Source of the DNA: JAVKDP01 sp040222185
GTDB taxonomy: Bacteria > Bacteroidota > Rhodothermia > Balneolales > Balneolaceae
DNA: 64,000 nt
Direction of reading: 5' to 3'
Assembly: GCA_040222185.1 (NCBI GenBank)
Contig: JAVKDP010000054.1
Coordinates: 33,735-97,734 of the forward strand
Positions 44,381-54,310 of the stretch are shown in pieces. The position numbers were made by a program, and so were the translations under genes. Every line of letters starts with the position of its first letter. Position 1 is the first letter of the stretch. The notes below the pieces were generated by a model. The model made no database searches. It worked only from the letters and a program-made list of their open reading frames with translations, and was not told where the DNA came from.

Positions 44381-46435
44381 ATGAAGTGGGTAGACTCAAT
44401 ACTATTTTTTGGCTTTAGTTTTCTACTTCCGCTGAGTTTAAATGCTCAAGATTCTCTAAAAGCTGAACTAGAGATCCAGATAGAGAAAGCGTTTGAAGAG
44501 TCAGACCCCGAGCAAGCCGGAATAGAAGATATAGAACTGCTGCAATTCCTTGAAGACCTGGCAGCTAGCCCGGTGAGTTTGAACACAGCAAGCATTGATG
44601 ATTTACTTCAAATCCCGGGGATGAATATCGTTTTAGCCAGGGCGGTGATAAAGCATAGAGAATTAAAACCGTTCGAGAATATAGAAGAACTAAGAAGAGT
44701 AAAAGGAATTGGAGAAGTCACTTATAAACGAGTACAGCCTTATGTTACCATCGGCAGTATAAGTGATCGGTTTAAAGGCTTATATAAAAGACCGGAATAT
44801 TGGCTTTCAGGAAATAGAATAGAAGTTCTTTCAAGAATGCAACAAAATCTGGAAGACCAGGAAGGCTTCATTCGCGCAGATTCATCTGGAGGATACCTGG
44901 GTAATGCTGTGAAATATTATCATCGATTTAAGTTGCGAAGTAATCACCTGTCATTAAACCTGACCCAGGAAAAAGATGCAGGAGAAACGTTATCCGGGCC
45001 AACTGGATTTGATTTTACCTCATGGCATATCGCGCTAACTCAAAACGGAAAGCTTAAAAATGTAATTATTGGGGATTATAGCATTGGTTTTGGACAGGGT
45101 TTGGTAATCTGGACCGGAGGTGCTTTTGGAAAAGGCCGGGATGTTACTGGTACAATTAATAAAAATGAGAGAGGAGTACGGCCTTATTCATCAGCCCAGG
45201 AAACGGATTACTTCAGAGGTATTGCTGTAACATATGGAGATAAATTAGAGCTGACGGTTTTCCACTCAAACAGGCCACGAACAGCATCTATAGTGAATGG
45301 AGATACCACCCGTTTTCCATCATCCAGCGGGTTTCATAGAACTCAATCCGAGATTGAAAGAAGAAATAATATTAATCAAATAACTACGGGAAGTAGATTT
45401 CAGCTAGATACTAAATTAGGTTTATTTGGTGCTACTGGCTATGTAAGCGAATTCAGTTCATATATTAAGCCTGCGAGTTCCATAAGTAATGCATTCAAAT
45501 TTGAGGGAACACAAAGTTCAACTCTGGGAGTAGATTATAGAGGTTTAATCGGAAACTCGTTGGTTTTTGGTGAAGCAGCAAGAAGTCAGAATGGAGGTAC
45601 TGGCGCTATATTTGGACTGGAAACATCAATAAATGATCAAACTGATATCGCTTTAGTGTACAGAAATTACTCCAGGGACTTCCAATCTTTTATGGGAGAT
45701 GGATTTGGAGAATCTTCAGGATATCCTCAAAATGAAAGAGGACTTTATCTTGGAGTAAGGCAAAGTTTTTCATCAAAGTATGCTTTAAGCACTTATTTTG
45801 ATCAGTACTTCTTTGATGCTCCCCGATTTGGAACTACACAACCAACACAAGGATATGATCTTCTTGGGCTAATTGAAGGGGAGCTTACTCCTTCACTAGA
45901 CGTATATATCCTGGTAAGAAATGAGACTCAAGATGATGAATATTCATTTTTAAGTTCAATCGGAAGAGAAGAACTGGGCTTGTCAAAAAAGAAAAGGCAG
46001 AGTCTGCGCTTACAGTCTGAATATAAAGTGAACAGGAGAACCAGGCTAAGGTCTCGGGTTGAGTTGGTCAGAAATAGAAACGCCGGTCAAGATTGGGAGT
46101 CCGGAATGCTCTTATACCAGGATATCAGGGTCAGGCTTGGCGGAAAAATTCAGGTTGATGGCCGTGTGACGATTTTCGATACAGATAGTTATGACACCAG
46201 GCTATATCAGTTTGAAAATGATCTCTTATATGTACTCTCAAATGTTGGTTTAAGTGATAAAGGACAGAGGTCATACCTGGTAGTAAAGCATACAGTTTCA
46301 AAGCTACTACAGTTTTGGGTTAAATATTCAGTAACGAGAATCGAAGATGCTCAGGTTTTAAGTAGCGGGCTAGGTGAAATTCAAGGTGACAGAAGAAGTT
46401 TCATTGGTTTACAGGCAAGACTATTAATTCGTTAG
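44381..46435 (+). CDS. helix-hairpin-helix protein with C-terminal beta-barrel
   Basis: Large exported protein (684 residues): signal peptide (about 1-22, ending LNAQ), an acidic helical linker, then two ComEA-type helix-hairpin-helix motifs (SLNTASIDDLLQIPGMNIVLARAVIKH and FENIEELRRVKGIGEVTYKRVQPY, about 70-128). The rest (~140-684) is beta-strand rich, ending in FIGLQARLLIR, and resembles an outer-membrane barrel. Helix-hairpin-helix domains bind DNA, so a DNA-handling or assembly role at the outer membrane is inferred. I chose the ATG at 44381; the ATG sits 1 base after the PorV-like stop. Confidence 0.75.
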   Translation: MKWVDSILFFGFSFLLPLSLNAQDSLKAELEIQIEKAFEESDPEQAGIEDIELLQFLEDLAASPVSLNTASIDDLLQIPGMNIVLARAVIKHRELKPFENIEELRRVKGIGEVTYKRVQPYVTIGSISDRFKGLYKRPEYWLSGNRIEVLSRMQQNLEDQEGFIRADSSGGYLGNAVKYYHRFKLRSNHLSLNLTQEKDAGETLSGPTGFDFTSWHIALTQNGKLKNVIIGDYSIGFGQGLVIWTGGAFGKGRDVTGTINKNERGVRPYSSAQETDYFRGIAVTYGDKLELTVFHSNRPRTASIVNGDTTRFPSSSGFHRTQSEIERRNNINQITTGSRFQLDTKLGLFGATGYVSEFSSYIKPASSISNAFKFEGTQSSTLGVDYRGLIGNSLVFGEAARSQNGGTGAIFGLETSINDQTDIALVYRNYSRDFQSFMGDGFGESSGYPQNERGLYLGVRQSFSSKYALSTYFDQYFFDAPRFGTTQPTQGYDLLGLIEGELTPSLDVYILVRNETQDDEYSFLSSIGREELGLSKKKRQSLRLQSEYKVNRRTRLRSRVELVRNRNAGQDWESGMLLYQDIRVRLGGKIQVDGRVTIFDTDSYDTRLYQFENDLLYVLSNVGLSDKGQRSYLVVKHTVSKLLQFWVKYSVTRIEDAQVLSSGLGEIQGDRRSFIGLQARLLIR

Positions 46436-46496
46436 TTTTTCAAAAAAACAGAGCAGAAAAGCACTATATTCATCAAAATTTAAAATAAAAGTATCC

Positions 46497-48266
46497 ATGA
46501 CTCTCGAAGGCGGGGCGGTTGTTAGTGTAATTTTTTGTTGCCTTATCCTACTTATCGTTACTCAGTACTCGGTAGATATGATTTTGCTAGCAGGCTTGGT
46601 TGTTCTGCTCATTAGTGGTGTAATTTCGCCTGATGCTGCTCTTTCTGGATTTTCAAATGAAGGAATGATAACTGTAGCTGCTCTTTATGTAGTGGCTGGG
46701 GGTTTGAAAGAGACGGGAGCTATCCAGTTTATTACTCAGAAAGTACTGGGCGATACTAATACGGTTCGGAAGGCACAAGCCAGGATTATGAGCCCAGTGA
46801 TGATAATGAGTGCGTTTCTGAATAATACTCCCATTGTAGCTGCCTTTATCCCAGCGCTAGAGAACTGGGGGAAGAAAACAAGCATTCCGGTTTCTAAAAT
46901 TCTTATCCCGTTGAGCTATGCCGCAATCTTAGGAGGAGCATGCACAATAATTGGCACGAGCACGAACCTTATCCTTAATGGACTATTGATTGAAGAAGGA
47001 AGTACGAGGTCTTTAGGCCTTTTTGAGCCTGCCCTGATTGGAGTTCCCTGTGCAATAGCAGGCTTTATTTACCTTCTCATTTTTGGAGACAAGCTCCTTC
47101 CTTCAAGAGGTGAAGCTTTTGAGAGCTTTAAGGACCCAAGAGAATATACTATTGAGATGATAATACCTGTGGGTAGTAATATAAAAGGCAAAACTGTTTT
47201 AGAAGCCGGGCTAAGGCAGCTACCAGGATTATTTCTGGTTGAGATTTATAGAGATAGGGAAGTAATTCCAGCCGTAGGTCCCGATTATAAATTGAAAGAA
47301 GAAGATCGATTAATATTCGCAGGTATTGTAGACTCTATTATTGATCTCCAAAATACCAAAGGTCTACAATTAGCTACTGATCATATTTTTAAAATTGATG
47401 GCCCCCGAAAAGATCGAATACTTGTAGAAGGCGTGATTTCAAACACTCATCCACTTAAAGGTAAATCAATAAAGGAAGGCGGCTTTAGAAATTACTATAA
47501 CGCAGTGGTCCTAGCTGTTTCCAGAAATGGAGAAAGAATAAAAGGCAAAATTGGCGACATAGTTCTTAAAACCGGGGATACCCTTCTTATTGATGCGAAT
47601 TCCGGATTCGTAAAGAAATACAGAAATGAAAACGACTTCTTCCTCGTTAGCCCAGTTGATGGAGGAGAGAGAAAAGCATTTGAAAAAGCCGGACTTTCTT
47701 TTGCAATCCTTGGAGTAATGGTTCTGCTTGCAGGCTTCGGGATACTATCAATGTTAAAAGCTGCATTATTGGCATCGGTGTTGGTAGTAATTACAGGAGT
47801 TGTTCCCTACTCACATGGTCTCAAACACATTGATTGGAGAGTTTTAGTAACCATCGCAGCAACATTGGGAATTGGTAGTGGACTAAAAGAAACGGGAGTA
47901 GCTGATTTATTTGCTAATGGGTTATTACAGTTTGGTCAGGAAAACCCAATAATGGCTTTAATGATAACTTATTTAGTAACCTGGTTACTAACTGAAATGA
48001 TTACGAATAGTGCAGCGGCAGTTTTTGTATTTCCAATAGCGTTATCATTGGCTTTATCGCTTGGGGTTTCATTTCTTCCATTTATCATTGTGATCATAAT
48101 GGCTGCATCTGCTAGTTTTTCGACGCCAATCGGATACCAAACAAACCTGATGGTATATGGACCAGGCTCATATCGATATACTGATTTTCTTAAAATCGGA
48201 CTTCCGTTAAACCTGATAGTAGCAACGATTACTATCTTTTTAGTACCAAAAATTTGGCCGTTTTAA
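46497..48266 (+). CDS. SLC13-family permease with RCK_C domains
   Basis: Membrane transporter of 589 residues. N-terminal and C-terminal halves hold about five or six helices each. Between them (~200-390) are two TrkA-C/RCK_C domains (GSNIKGKTVLEAGLRQLPG and HPLKGKSIKEGGFRNYYNAV). The SLC13/CitT features NNTPIVAAFIPALE, GTSTNLILNG and TNSAAAVFVFPIALSLA are present. Given that the next genes form PAPS from sulfate, a sulfate transporter role is likely. It starts the run leading to cysQ-C-D-N. Confidence 0.85.
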   Translation: MTLEGGAVVSVIFCCLILLIVTQYSVDMILLAGLVVLLISGVISPDAALSGFSNEGMITVAALYVVAGGLKETGAIQFITQKVLGDTNTVRKAQARIMSPVMIMSAFLNNTPIVAAFIPALENWGKKTSIPVSKILIPLSYAAILGGACTIIGTSTNLILNGLLIEEGSTRSLGLFEPALIGVPCAIAGFIYLLIFGDKLLPSRGEAFESFKDPREYTIEMIIPVGSNIKGKTVLEAGLRQLPGLFLVEIYRDREVIPAVGPDYKLKEEDRLIFAGIVDSIIDLQNTKGLQLATDHIFKIDGPRKDRILVEGVISNTHPLKGKSIKEGGFRNYYNAVVLAVSRNGERIKGKIGDIVLKTGDTLLIDANSGFVKKYRNENDFFLVSPVDGGERKAFEKAGLSFAILGVMVLLAGFGILSMLKAALLASVLVVITGVVPYSHGLKHIDWRVLVTIAATLGIGSGLKETGVADLFANGLLQFGQENPIMALMITYLVTWLLTEMITNSAAAVFVFPIALSLALSLGVSFLPFIIVIIMAASASFSTPIGYQTNLMVYGPGSYRYTDFLKIGLPLNLIVATITIFLVPKIWPF

Positions 48267-49025
48267 ATGGGAGATTATGTGATTCAAGATATTATAAAGC
48301 TAGCAATCGAAGCGGGTAAAGAAATCTTAAAGTATTATGATGATGAAATCTATGTTGAGAAAAAAGACGATGATTCACCATTAACTAAGGCAGATTTAGC
48401 TGCTCATCATATAATTGTAAATGGCCTGAACGAGCTAACTCCTGCTATACCGGTAATATCAGAAGAGTCAGGTGTCCCAGATTACAAAAGTAGGAAAGAC
48501 TGGAAAGCCTTTTGGATCGTAGACCCCCTAGATGGCACAAAAGAGTTCATCAAGAGAAATGGTGAATTTACCGTTAACATCGCTCTTATTGAAGAGAATG
48601 AACCGGTATTAGGAGTAGTGTACGCTCCAGCATTGGATGTTCTTTACTATGCTGAGAAGGAAGCTGGAGCTTTTAAAAAGGAAGGAAACTCTGACGCGGA
48701 GAGAATATTTTCAAAGCGTTCATCCAAGCAAGATGAACTTAGTATTATTGAGAGCAGGTCACATGGCTCTGAGGCATTAGAAAACTACCTGGAAAATGAG
48801 GGTTTGAAGATTGTAAAGCGGGTTAAATCCGGGAGCTCCTTAAAATTATGTTTAGTTGCTGAAGGAGTAGCTGACATTTATCCAAGGCTGGCACCAACTA
48901 TGGAATGGGATGTAGCTGCTGGTGACTGTGTATATAGGTATTCAGCAAGAGTTGGGAAGCACCCATCAGAATTACGATACAATAAAGAAGATCTCCTTAA
49001 TAAATCGTTTGTAATAGGTTTTTAG
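48267..49025 (+). CDS. cysQ: 3'(2'),5'-bisphosphate nucleotidase CysQ
   Basis: Inositol-monophosphatase-fold enzyme of 252 residues that hydrolyses PAP, the by-product of PAPS use. Metal-binding motifs are EESG, then WIVDPLDGTKEF (the DPLDGT motif), and WDVAAGDCV. All three are complete. The ATG follows the transporter stop with no gap. The next gene (cysC) starts 1 base after its stop, so this is one operon. Confidence 0.92.
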   Translation: MGDYVIQDIIKLAIEAGKEILKYYDDEIYVEKKDDDSPLTKADLAAHHIIVNGLNELTPAIPVISEESGVPDYKSRKDWKAFWIVDPLDGTKEFIKRNGEFTVNIALIEENEPVLGVVYAPALDVLYYAEKEAGAFKKEGNSDAERIFSKRSSKQDELSIIESRSHGSEALENYLENEGLKIVKRVKSGSSLKLCLVAEGVADIYPRLAPTMEWDVAAGDCVYRYSARVGKHPSELRYNKEDLLNKSFVIGF

Positions 49026-49026
49026 A

Positions 49027-49560
49027 ATGAATCAAATCAAGTGGAAGCCAACAGTATTATGGTTTACTGGTCTATCAGGATCTGGTAAGAGTACCATTTC
49101 CGAAAAGGTATACGAAATCATCTCTGGATTAGGGTACGAAGTTGAGCATCTGGATGGAGATGTTATCCGGGATATTTTTCCCAAGACCGGATTTTCTAAA
49201 GATGATCGTAATAATCATATTAAGAGAGTAGGGTACCTGGCTAGTCGTCTTCAGGCTCACAAAGTATTTGTAATAGGGTCCTTTGTATCGCCATATAAAG
49301 AAGCCAGAGATTTTGTTCGTGACTTATGCGAAGATTTTACTGAAGTTTATATTTCGACTCCGTACGAAGAGTGCGAAAGAAGAGATGTAAAGGGATTATA
49401 TGCGAAGGCAAAACGAGGTGAAATTAAAAACTTTACTGGCTTGGATGATCCATATGAAGCGCCTGAGCATGCAGAACTTGAAATTGATACAACCAATATT
49501 ACGATTGATGAAGCCGTAGAACGTGTGATCAATTATTTAAATAGTCATAAAAAAGCCTAG
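49027..49560 (+). CDS. cysC: adenylylsulfate kinase CysC
   Basis: APS kinase (177 residues) that phosphorylates adenosine 5'-phosphosulfate to PAPS. WFTGLSGSGKSTIS is the P-loop, VEHLDGDVIRDIFPKTGFS the APS-binding region, and FVSPYKEARDFVR and DVKGLYAKAKRGEIKNFTGLDDPYE are typical. Co-encoded with cysD and cysN. Confidence 0.95.
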   Translation: MNQIKWKPTVLWFTGLSGSGKSTISEKVYEIISGLGYEVEHLDGDVIRDIFPKTGFSKDDRNNHIKRVGYLASRLQAHKVFVIGSFVSPYKEARDFVRDLCEDFTEVYISTPYEECERRDVKGLYAKAKRGEIKNFTGLDDPYEAPEHAELEIDTTNITIDEAVERVINYLNSHKKA

Positions 49561-49594
49561 GGATTTCTTAAATTCATTGAACCAAAAATTATAA

Positions 49595-50500
49595 ATGATT
49601 TCATACAAACTTAATCATATTCAGCAGCTTGAATCTGAAGCGATTTTGATAATAAGAGAAGTTGCTGCACAATTTGAAAAGCCAGTTCTCCTTTTTTCTG
49701 GAGGGAAAGACTCCATTGTAATGGCACACCTGGCCAAGAAGGCTTTCTTTCCTGGTAAGATCCCTTTCCCGTTTATGCACGTTGATACAGGGCACAATTT
49801 TGCAGAAACAATTGAGTTTCGCGACTGGCTAATGGAAGATCTTGGAGTAGAGCTAGTAGTAGCCAGTGTACAACAAGCTATAGATGAAGGAAAGGTTCGG
49901 GAAGAAACAGGACCCAGAGCCAGTAGGAATACTCTTCAAATTACGGCCCTTTTGGAAGGGCTTGAAAAGCATAAGTTTGATGCAGCTTTCGGGGGAGCCA
50001 GGCGAGATGAAGAAAAAGCAAGAGCCAAAGAGCGATTTTTCTCGCACAGAGATGAGTTTGGACAATGGGATCCAAAAAATCAAAGGCCGGAACTTTGGAA
50101 TTTATTCAATGGTAAAAAGCATATTGGTGAACACTTCAGAGTATTTCCATTGAGCAATTGGACAGAAATGGATGTTTGGCAGTACATCGTTTCGGAGAAT
50201 GTGAAAATCCCAAGCCTTTATTTTTCTCATGAAAGGGAGGTATTCGAAAGAGATGGAGTGTACCTGGCTAAGTCAGATTTTATTCAAAATTATGATGATG
50301 AGGTAATTGAAAAGAAGACGATCAGGTTTAGAACAATTGGTGATATTACGTGTACAGGCGCTGTTATTTCTGAAGCCAGCACATTAGAAGATATTGTTCA
50401 GGAAGTGGCCTCTGCACGGGTTACAGAAAGAGGAGGAAGAGCTGATGACAAGCGTTCGGAGTCGGCGATGGAAGAGAGAAAAAAACAAGGATACTTTTAA
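49595..50500 (+). CDS. cysD: sulfate adenylyltransferase subunit 2 CysD
   Basis: ATP sulfurylase small subunit (301 residues). PP-loop motif LFSGGKDSIVMAH near residue 33, HVDTGHNFAET, FGGARRDEEKARAKER and FPLSNWTEMDVWQYI match CysD along its length. It forms APS from ATP and sulfate together with the GTPase CysN. It is 34 bases after cysC and 3 bases before cysN. Confidence 0.96.
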   Translation: MISYKLNHIQQLESEAILIIREVAAQFEKPVLLFSGGKDSIVMAHLAKKAFFPGKIPFPFMHVDTGHNFAETIEFRDWLMEDLGVELVVASVQQAIDEGKVREETGPRASRNTLQITALLEGLEKHKFDAAFGGARRDEEKARAKERFFSHRDEFGQWDPKNQRPELWNLFNGKKHIGEHFRVFPLSNWTEMDVWQYIVSENVKIPSLYFSHEREVFERDGVYLAKSDFIQNYDDEVIEKKTIRFRTIGDITCTGAVISEASTLEDIVQEVASARVTERGGRADDKRSESAMEERKKQGYF

Positions 50501-50503
50501 GGG

Positions 50504-51787
50504 ATGGCAATGTCAGAATTACTAGATAGTAAAGCGTATTTAAACATGGACCTCTTGCGTTTCACTACTGCAGGAAGTGTGGATGACGGAAAAAGCACGC
50601 TGATAGGTAGGCTTCTTTATGACTCAAAGTCCATTTTTGAAGATCAACTCGAAGCCATTGAAGAGTCGAGCAAGAATAAAGGAGATGACTATACCAATTT
50701 AGCACTCTTAACAGATGGACTCTCAGCTGAAAGAGAGCAAGGCATTACAATCGATGTGGCATACAGGTACTTTTCAACTCCGAAGAGGAAGTTTATCATA
50801 GCCGATACTCCTGGACATATTCAGTACACCAGAAATATGGTTACCGGCGCTTCAACCGCAAACCTGGCAATTATTCTTGTTGATGCACGGCATGGAGTGA
50901 TAGAGCAAACGTGCAGACATTCTTTCATAGCTTCGTTACTGGGCATTAAACACATCGTCGTTTGTGTGAATAAAATGGATCTGGTTGATCATAGTGAAGA
51001 AGCCTTTGATAAAGTGGTTTCCAGTTACAAAAAATTCTCATCAAAACTTGACGTTCCTGATATCAGATTCATTCCAATTAGTGCTTTATATGGAGACAAT
51101 GTAGTTGAGAAGTCTGAAAAGATGGATTGGTATAAAGGAGGAACATTACTATATACATTGGAAACAGTGGAAGTAACTAGTGACTACAATCACGTTGACA
51201 GCCGTTACCCGGTTCAATGGGTAGTACGACCACAATCAAGCAAATACCCAGATTATAGAGGATATGCCGGTAGAGTTGAAGGAGGAGTTTTTAAACCGGG
51301 AGACGAGGTAATTGCACTTCCCTCTGGCTTTACAAGCAAGATAAAAAGTATTCATAACTTTGAAGAAGAACTAGACGAAGCATTTCAGCCTATGTCGGTA
51401 TCAATAACCTTAGAAGATGATATTGATATCAGCAGGGGAGATATGTTGGCTAAGCCAGACAATCAGCCAACTATAGGTCAGGATATAGAGCTTATGATTT
51501 GTTGGCTGGATCAAAATCCAATTCAACTTAATGGAAAGTACTCTATTAAGCATACAACCCGGGAAGCCAGGTGTATCGTAAAGGAGATCAAGTATAAAGT
51601 TGATATAAATACACTACACCGAAAAGAAGATGACTATAATATTGGGTTGAATGATATTGGTCGTATTAAAATCAGAACAACAGCTCCGCTTTTTTATGAT
51701 AGCTATAAAAAGAATAGAGCTACTGGAAGCATAATTCTCGTAGATGAGTTTAATAATGTTACGGTAGGAGCAGGAATGATTATCTAG
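50504..51787 (+). CDS. cysN: sulfate adenylyltransferase subunit 1 CysN (GTPase)
   Basis: EF-Tu-like GTPase of 427 residues that activates CysD. Motifs: GSVDDGKSTLIGRLLYDS (G1, about 23-40), DTPGH (G3) and VNKMDL (G4). The C-terminus has the two beta-barrel domains. This is the stand-alone CysN, since cysC is a separate gene and no CysNC fusion occurs. A strong terminator follows. Confidence 0.96.
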   Translation: MAMSELLDSKAYLNMDLLRFTTAGSVDDGKSTLIGRLLYDSKSIFEDQLEAIEESSKNKGDDYTNLALLTDGLSAEREQGITIDVAYRYFSTPKRKFIIADTPGHIQYTRNMVTGASTANLAIILVDARHGVIEQTCRHSFIASLLGIKHIVVCVNKMDLVDHSEEAFDKVVSSYKKFSSKLDVPDIRFIPISALYGDNVVEKSEKMDWYKGGTLLYTLETVEVTSDYNHVDSRYPVQWVVRPQSSKYPDYRGYAGRVEGGVFKPGDEVIALPSGFTSKIKSIHNFEEELDEAFQPMSVSITLEDDIDISRGDMLAKPDNQPTIGQDIELMICWLDQNPIQLNGKYSIKHTTREARCIVKEIKYKVDINTLHRKEDDYNIGLNDIGRIKIRTTAPLFYDSYKKNRATGSIILVDEFNNVTVGAGMII

Positions 51788-51802
51788 TGAAATTTAAGTG
51801 CA

Positions 51803-51844
51803 AAAAAAAGCCCGGCTTTAAAATTTAAAGCCGGGCTTTTTTAT
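51803..51844. terminator. strong bidirectional terminator
   Basis: GCCCGGCTTTAAA (51810-51822) and TTTAAAGCCGGGC (51824-51836) pair perfectly around a single central base, flanked by A8 on the left and T6 on the right. It serves cysN (plus) and wzc (minus). Confidence 0.9.
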
Positions 51845-51865
51845 TATATAAAGTGAAAAATATAA

Positions 51866-54205
51866 TTACACTTTGTCCTCTTCATAGTATTCACTATAAG
51901 TTCGTTTATAATATGTATAGTTGGTATAGTAATCGGTACTCTTCTTAGGATCGAAAGCATTAAGAACAATTCCTAAAACATCAGCATTCAAATGTTGCAG
52001 ACCCTGAAGTGTAAAAGAAAGTTCACGCTTAGTAGTAACATTAAATCGAGAAACAACTACAATTCCGTCAACAAGCCTTAAGAGGGATGCCGAATCAGAG
52101 ATGATGCCATATGGAGCAGTATCAAGTATAATATGATCATATCTTTCTGACAATTTATCAATAAACTGCTTGAGACGTTTACTATCAAGAACACTAGCTG
52201 GCTCAGGAGTTTTCTTTCCAACAGTTATAAGATCAACATTAGGTGCAATAGTAGTCTTTGTAATATCACTAATCTTGACCGTTTCAAATAATGAATCAGT
52301 TAAACCTGGTTCTTTATTTTCACCAAAGATCTTATGCTGAGTAGGTCTACGTAAATCCAAATCAATAATCAGAACACTTTTTTCTGCTTCAGAAAAAGTT
52401 ACTGCAAGGTTCGCTGCAACTGTACTTTTACCTTCCCCTTTAGTAGCACTGGTAACCATCACAACTTTATACTTCTTATCCGGATTAGCATAAATCACAT
52501 TAATGCGAAGTCTTCTGTATGCTTCCGAAATTGGAGAAATATGATCCAGAAAAGTTATAAGCTGATTCGAGACAGACTTGTCATCAATGTATTGCCTTCC
52601 AGTTGAATCCAATCCATCCAGAATCTTGAAATCGGGAATAGTACCTAATAGAGGTATCTTGAATTCTTTTAGTGAATCAGTAGATGTAATCTTATCATTA
52701 ATTACATCACGAATTACTACAAAAGTAACTCCGAGAATTCCACCTATAATAAATCCAATGATAGCAATGATTTTCTTCCTAGGCTTTATTGGCTCTTTCG
52801 GGGGTTTAGCATAATCTAAAGGGCGGCCTAGTCCAAATTGAGTTTTCTCCCATAAACTCATTTCCGCGTACTGGCTAGCTACAAGAAGAAATAATTCTTC
52901 ATTTATCACTACATCTCTTTTTAATCGAGAAAGATCAATTATTTCATCTGGCAGATCTTCAAATCTGTCATTCAATTCGTTGTAATATTCATCAAGTACA
53001 TTGTTTTGAGTTTCATACTGGGCCTTTTCAACATTTAACTCTATAACCTTTTCGGATATTTTTGCCATTCTATCAATAAGCGAGTTTGCATCACGTCCAA
53101 TAAAACTTAGAGCTAAATCAGAGTTACCTTGAACTAGGCTTTCTGTCATTGATTTTATCTCATTTTTTATTGTGTCAATCTGAAGCTGGAGCTGTGATAT
53201 TTCTGGGCTAGAATCCTGAATTGAAGGGTTCTTTATTTTGTAAAGTAGCTTTTCAGTCTCCAGCTCAGAAAGCTCATACTGAAACCTTTCCAGTTGAGGC
53301 CCAGTTGTTTGTGAATATTGATCTGCTAAACCAGGTTTAATTTCATTTAACTGGCTTTCATAATGTTCAATCCCAGCATTTACTGTAACAAGGGAAATAG
53401 CAACTGATTGTCTTTCACTTTGGATTAAAGATAACTTCTCAATTAACTCAGAAGCTTGAGGATCTACAGCAACAATTTTAGTTTTATTCATGAAAGCTTT
53501 CAGAGAATCTTCAGTAACACTTAGTGTATTCTCAATTTTACTTCTTTCATTTTTCAAAAAGTTCAGCGCTTGACCAGCCATTGTTTTATTCTGATCGGTA
53601 GAAAGAGCAGAATAGGTGTCCATTGTCAAGTTAACAATTTGTGAAGCTTCATATGAGGAAGGGCTTTCAAATGATATAGAAACTATGTCAGCATCAGGAT
53701 CAAGCTGAGCAAAAGAAATTTGACCTCGAAATCTCATTGCAACTGTATCAAGGCTTGTAGATGTAGAATCATCTGGATAAGATCTCCAGAGAATAGGGAA
53801 TTTATCTCCGTTCAAGTCAGTTTTTTGATTACTTAAACTAAGAGCAATCTCATCACTAAGTTTAATGGATTTGAGAATTTGTAATTCATTTGCAATAGTG
53901 CTACCTACACCAATACCATAGGTAGTTGTTAATAAGTTTGATAAGTCAGATCCTGCGTAAGAATATCTGTTTTTGCTTTCGCTTATAATTATTGTACCGT
54001 TACTACGATAAATCGGTACTTGAATTAAAGCATAAATAATAGCTAATGTAGAGCCCAAAATTAAGAAGCCAAGAATTATCCACTTATTTAATAGTAAAAG
54101 ATTGGCTAACTTAAGAAGGTCAATTTCTTTTCTCTCTTGTTCATCATGAAAATCACTAATGTTATTAGTGGATGATGCAGTACCATTTGAACCGTTTAGG
54201 TGCAT
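51866..54205 (-). CDS. Wzc-type polysaccharide co-polymerase / tyrosine autokinase
   Basis: Inner-membrane protein of 779 residues. N-terminal Wzz domain with the first membrane helix at about 37-57 (LNKWIILGFLILGSTLAII), a long periplasmic coiled-coil region (~200-480), a second helix at about 500 (IGFIIGGILGVTFVVI), then a BY-kinase: Walker A SATKGEGKST at about 587, Walker A' VLIIDLDLRR at about 616 and a C-terminal Tyr cluster (STDYYTNYTYYKRTYSEYY). It controls polymer length and export. The gene is transcribed opposite to the rest of the locus and ends at the shared terminator; there is no adjacent Wzb phosphatase. Confidence 0.9.
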   Translation of the reverse strand: MHLNGSNGTASSTNNISDFHDEQERKEIDLLKLANLLLLNKWIILGFLILGSTLAIIYALIQVPIYRSNGTIIISESKNRYSYAGSDLSNLLTTTYGIGVGSTIANELQILKSIKLSDEIALSLSNQKTDLNGDKFPILWRSYPDDSTSTSLDTVAMRFRGQISFAQLDPDADIVSISFESPSSYEASQIVNLTMDTYSALSTDQNKTMAGQALNFLKNERSKIENTLSVTEDSLKAFMNKTKIVAVDPQASELIEKLSLIQSERQSVAISLVTVNAGIEHYESQLNEIKPGLADQYSQTTGPQLERFQYELSELETEKLLYKIKNPSIQDSSPEISQLQLQIDTIKNEIKSMTESLVQGNSDLALSFIGRDANSLIDRMAKISEKVIELNVEKAQYETQNNVLDEYYNELNDRFEDLPDEIIDLSRLKRDVVINEELFLLVASQYAEMSLWEKTQFGLGRPLDYAKPPKEPIKPRKKIIAIIGFIIGGILGVTFVVIRDVINDKITSTDSLKEFKIPLLGTIPDFKILDGLDSTGRQYIDDKSVSNQLITFLDHISPISEAYRRLRINVIYANPDKKYKVVMVTSATKGEGKSTVAANLAVTFSEAEKSVLIIDLDLRRPTQHKIFGENKEPGLTDSLFETVKISDITKTTIAPNVDLITVGKKTPEPASVLDSKRLKQFIDKLSERYDHIILDTAPYGIISDSASLLRLVDGIVVVSRFNVTTKRELSFTLQGLQHLNADVLGIVLNAFDPKKSTDYYTNYTYYKRTYSEYYEEDKV

Positions 54206-54310
54206 TTTTGTTTAATTAGTTTTCAAAAGAAGAAATATAAAAAAGAAATGGCTAAGTTTTTTTATTATTGCTCCCTAAAAATCGATAGATATAAATGATT
54301 TATTTACAGG

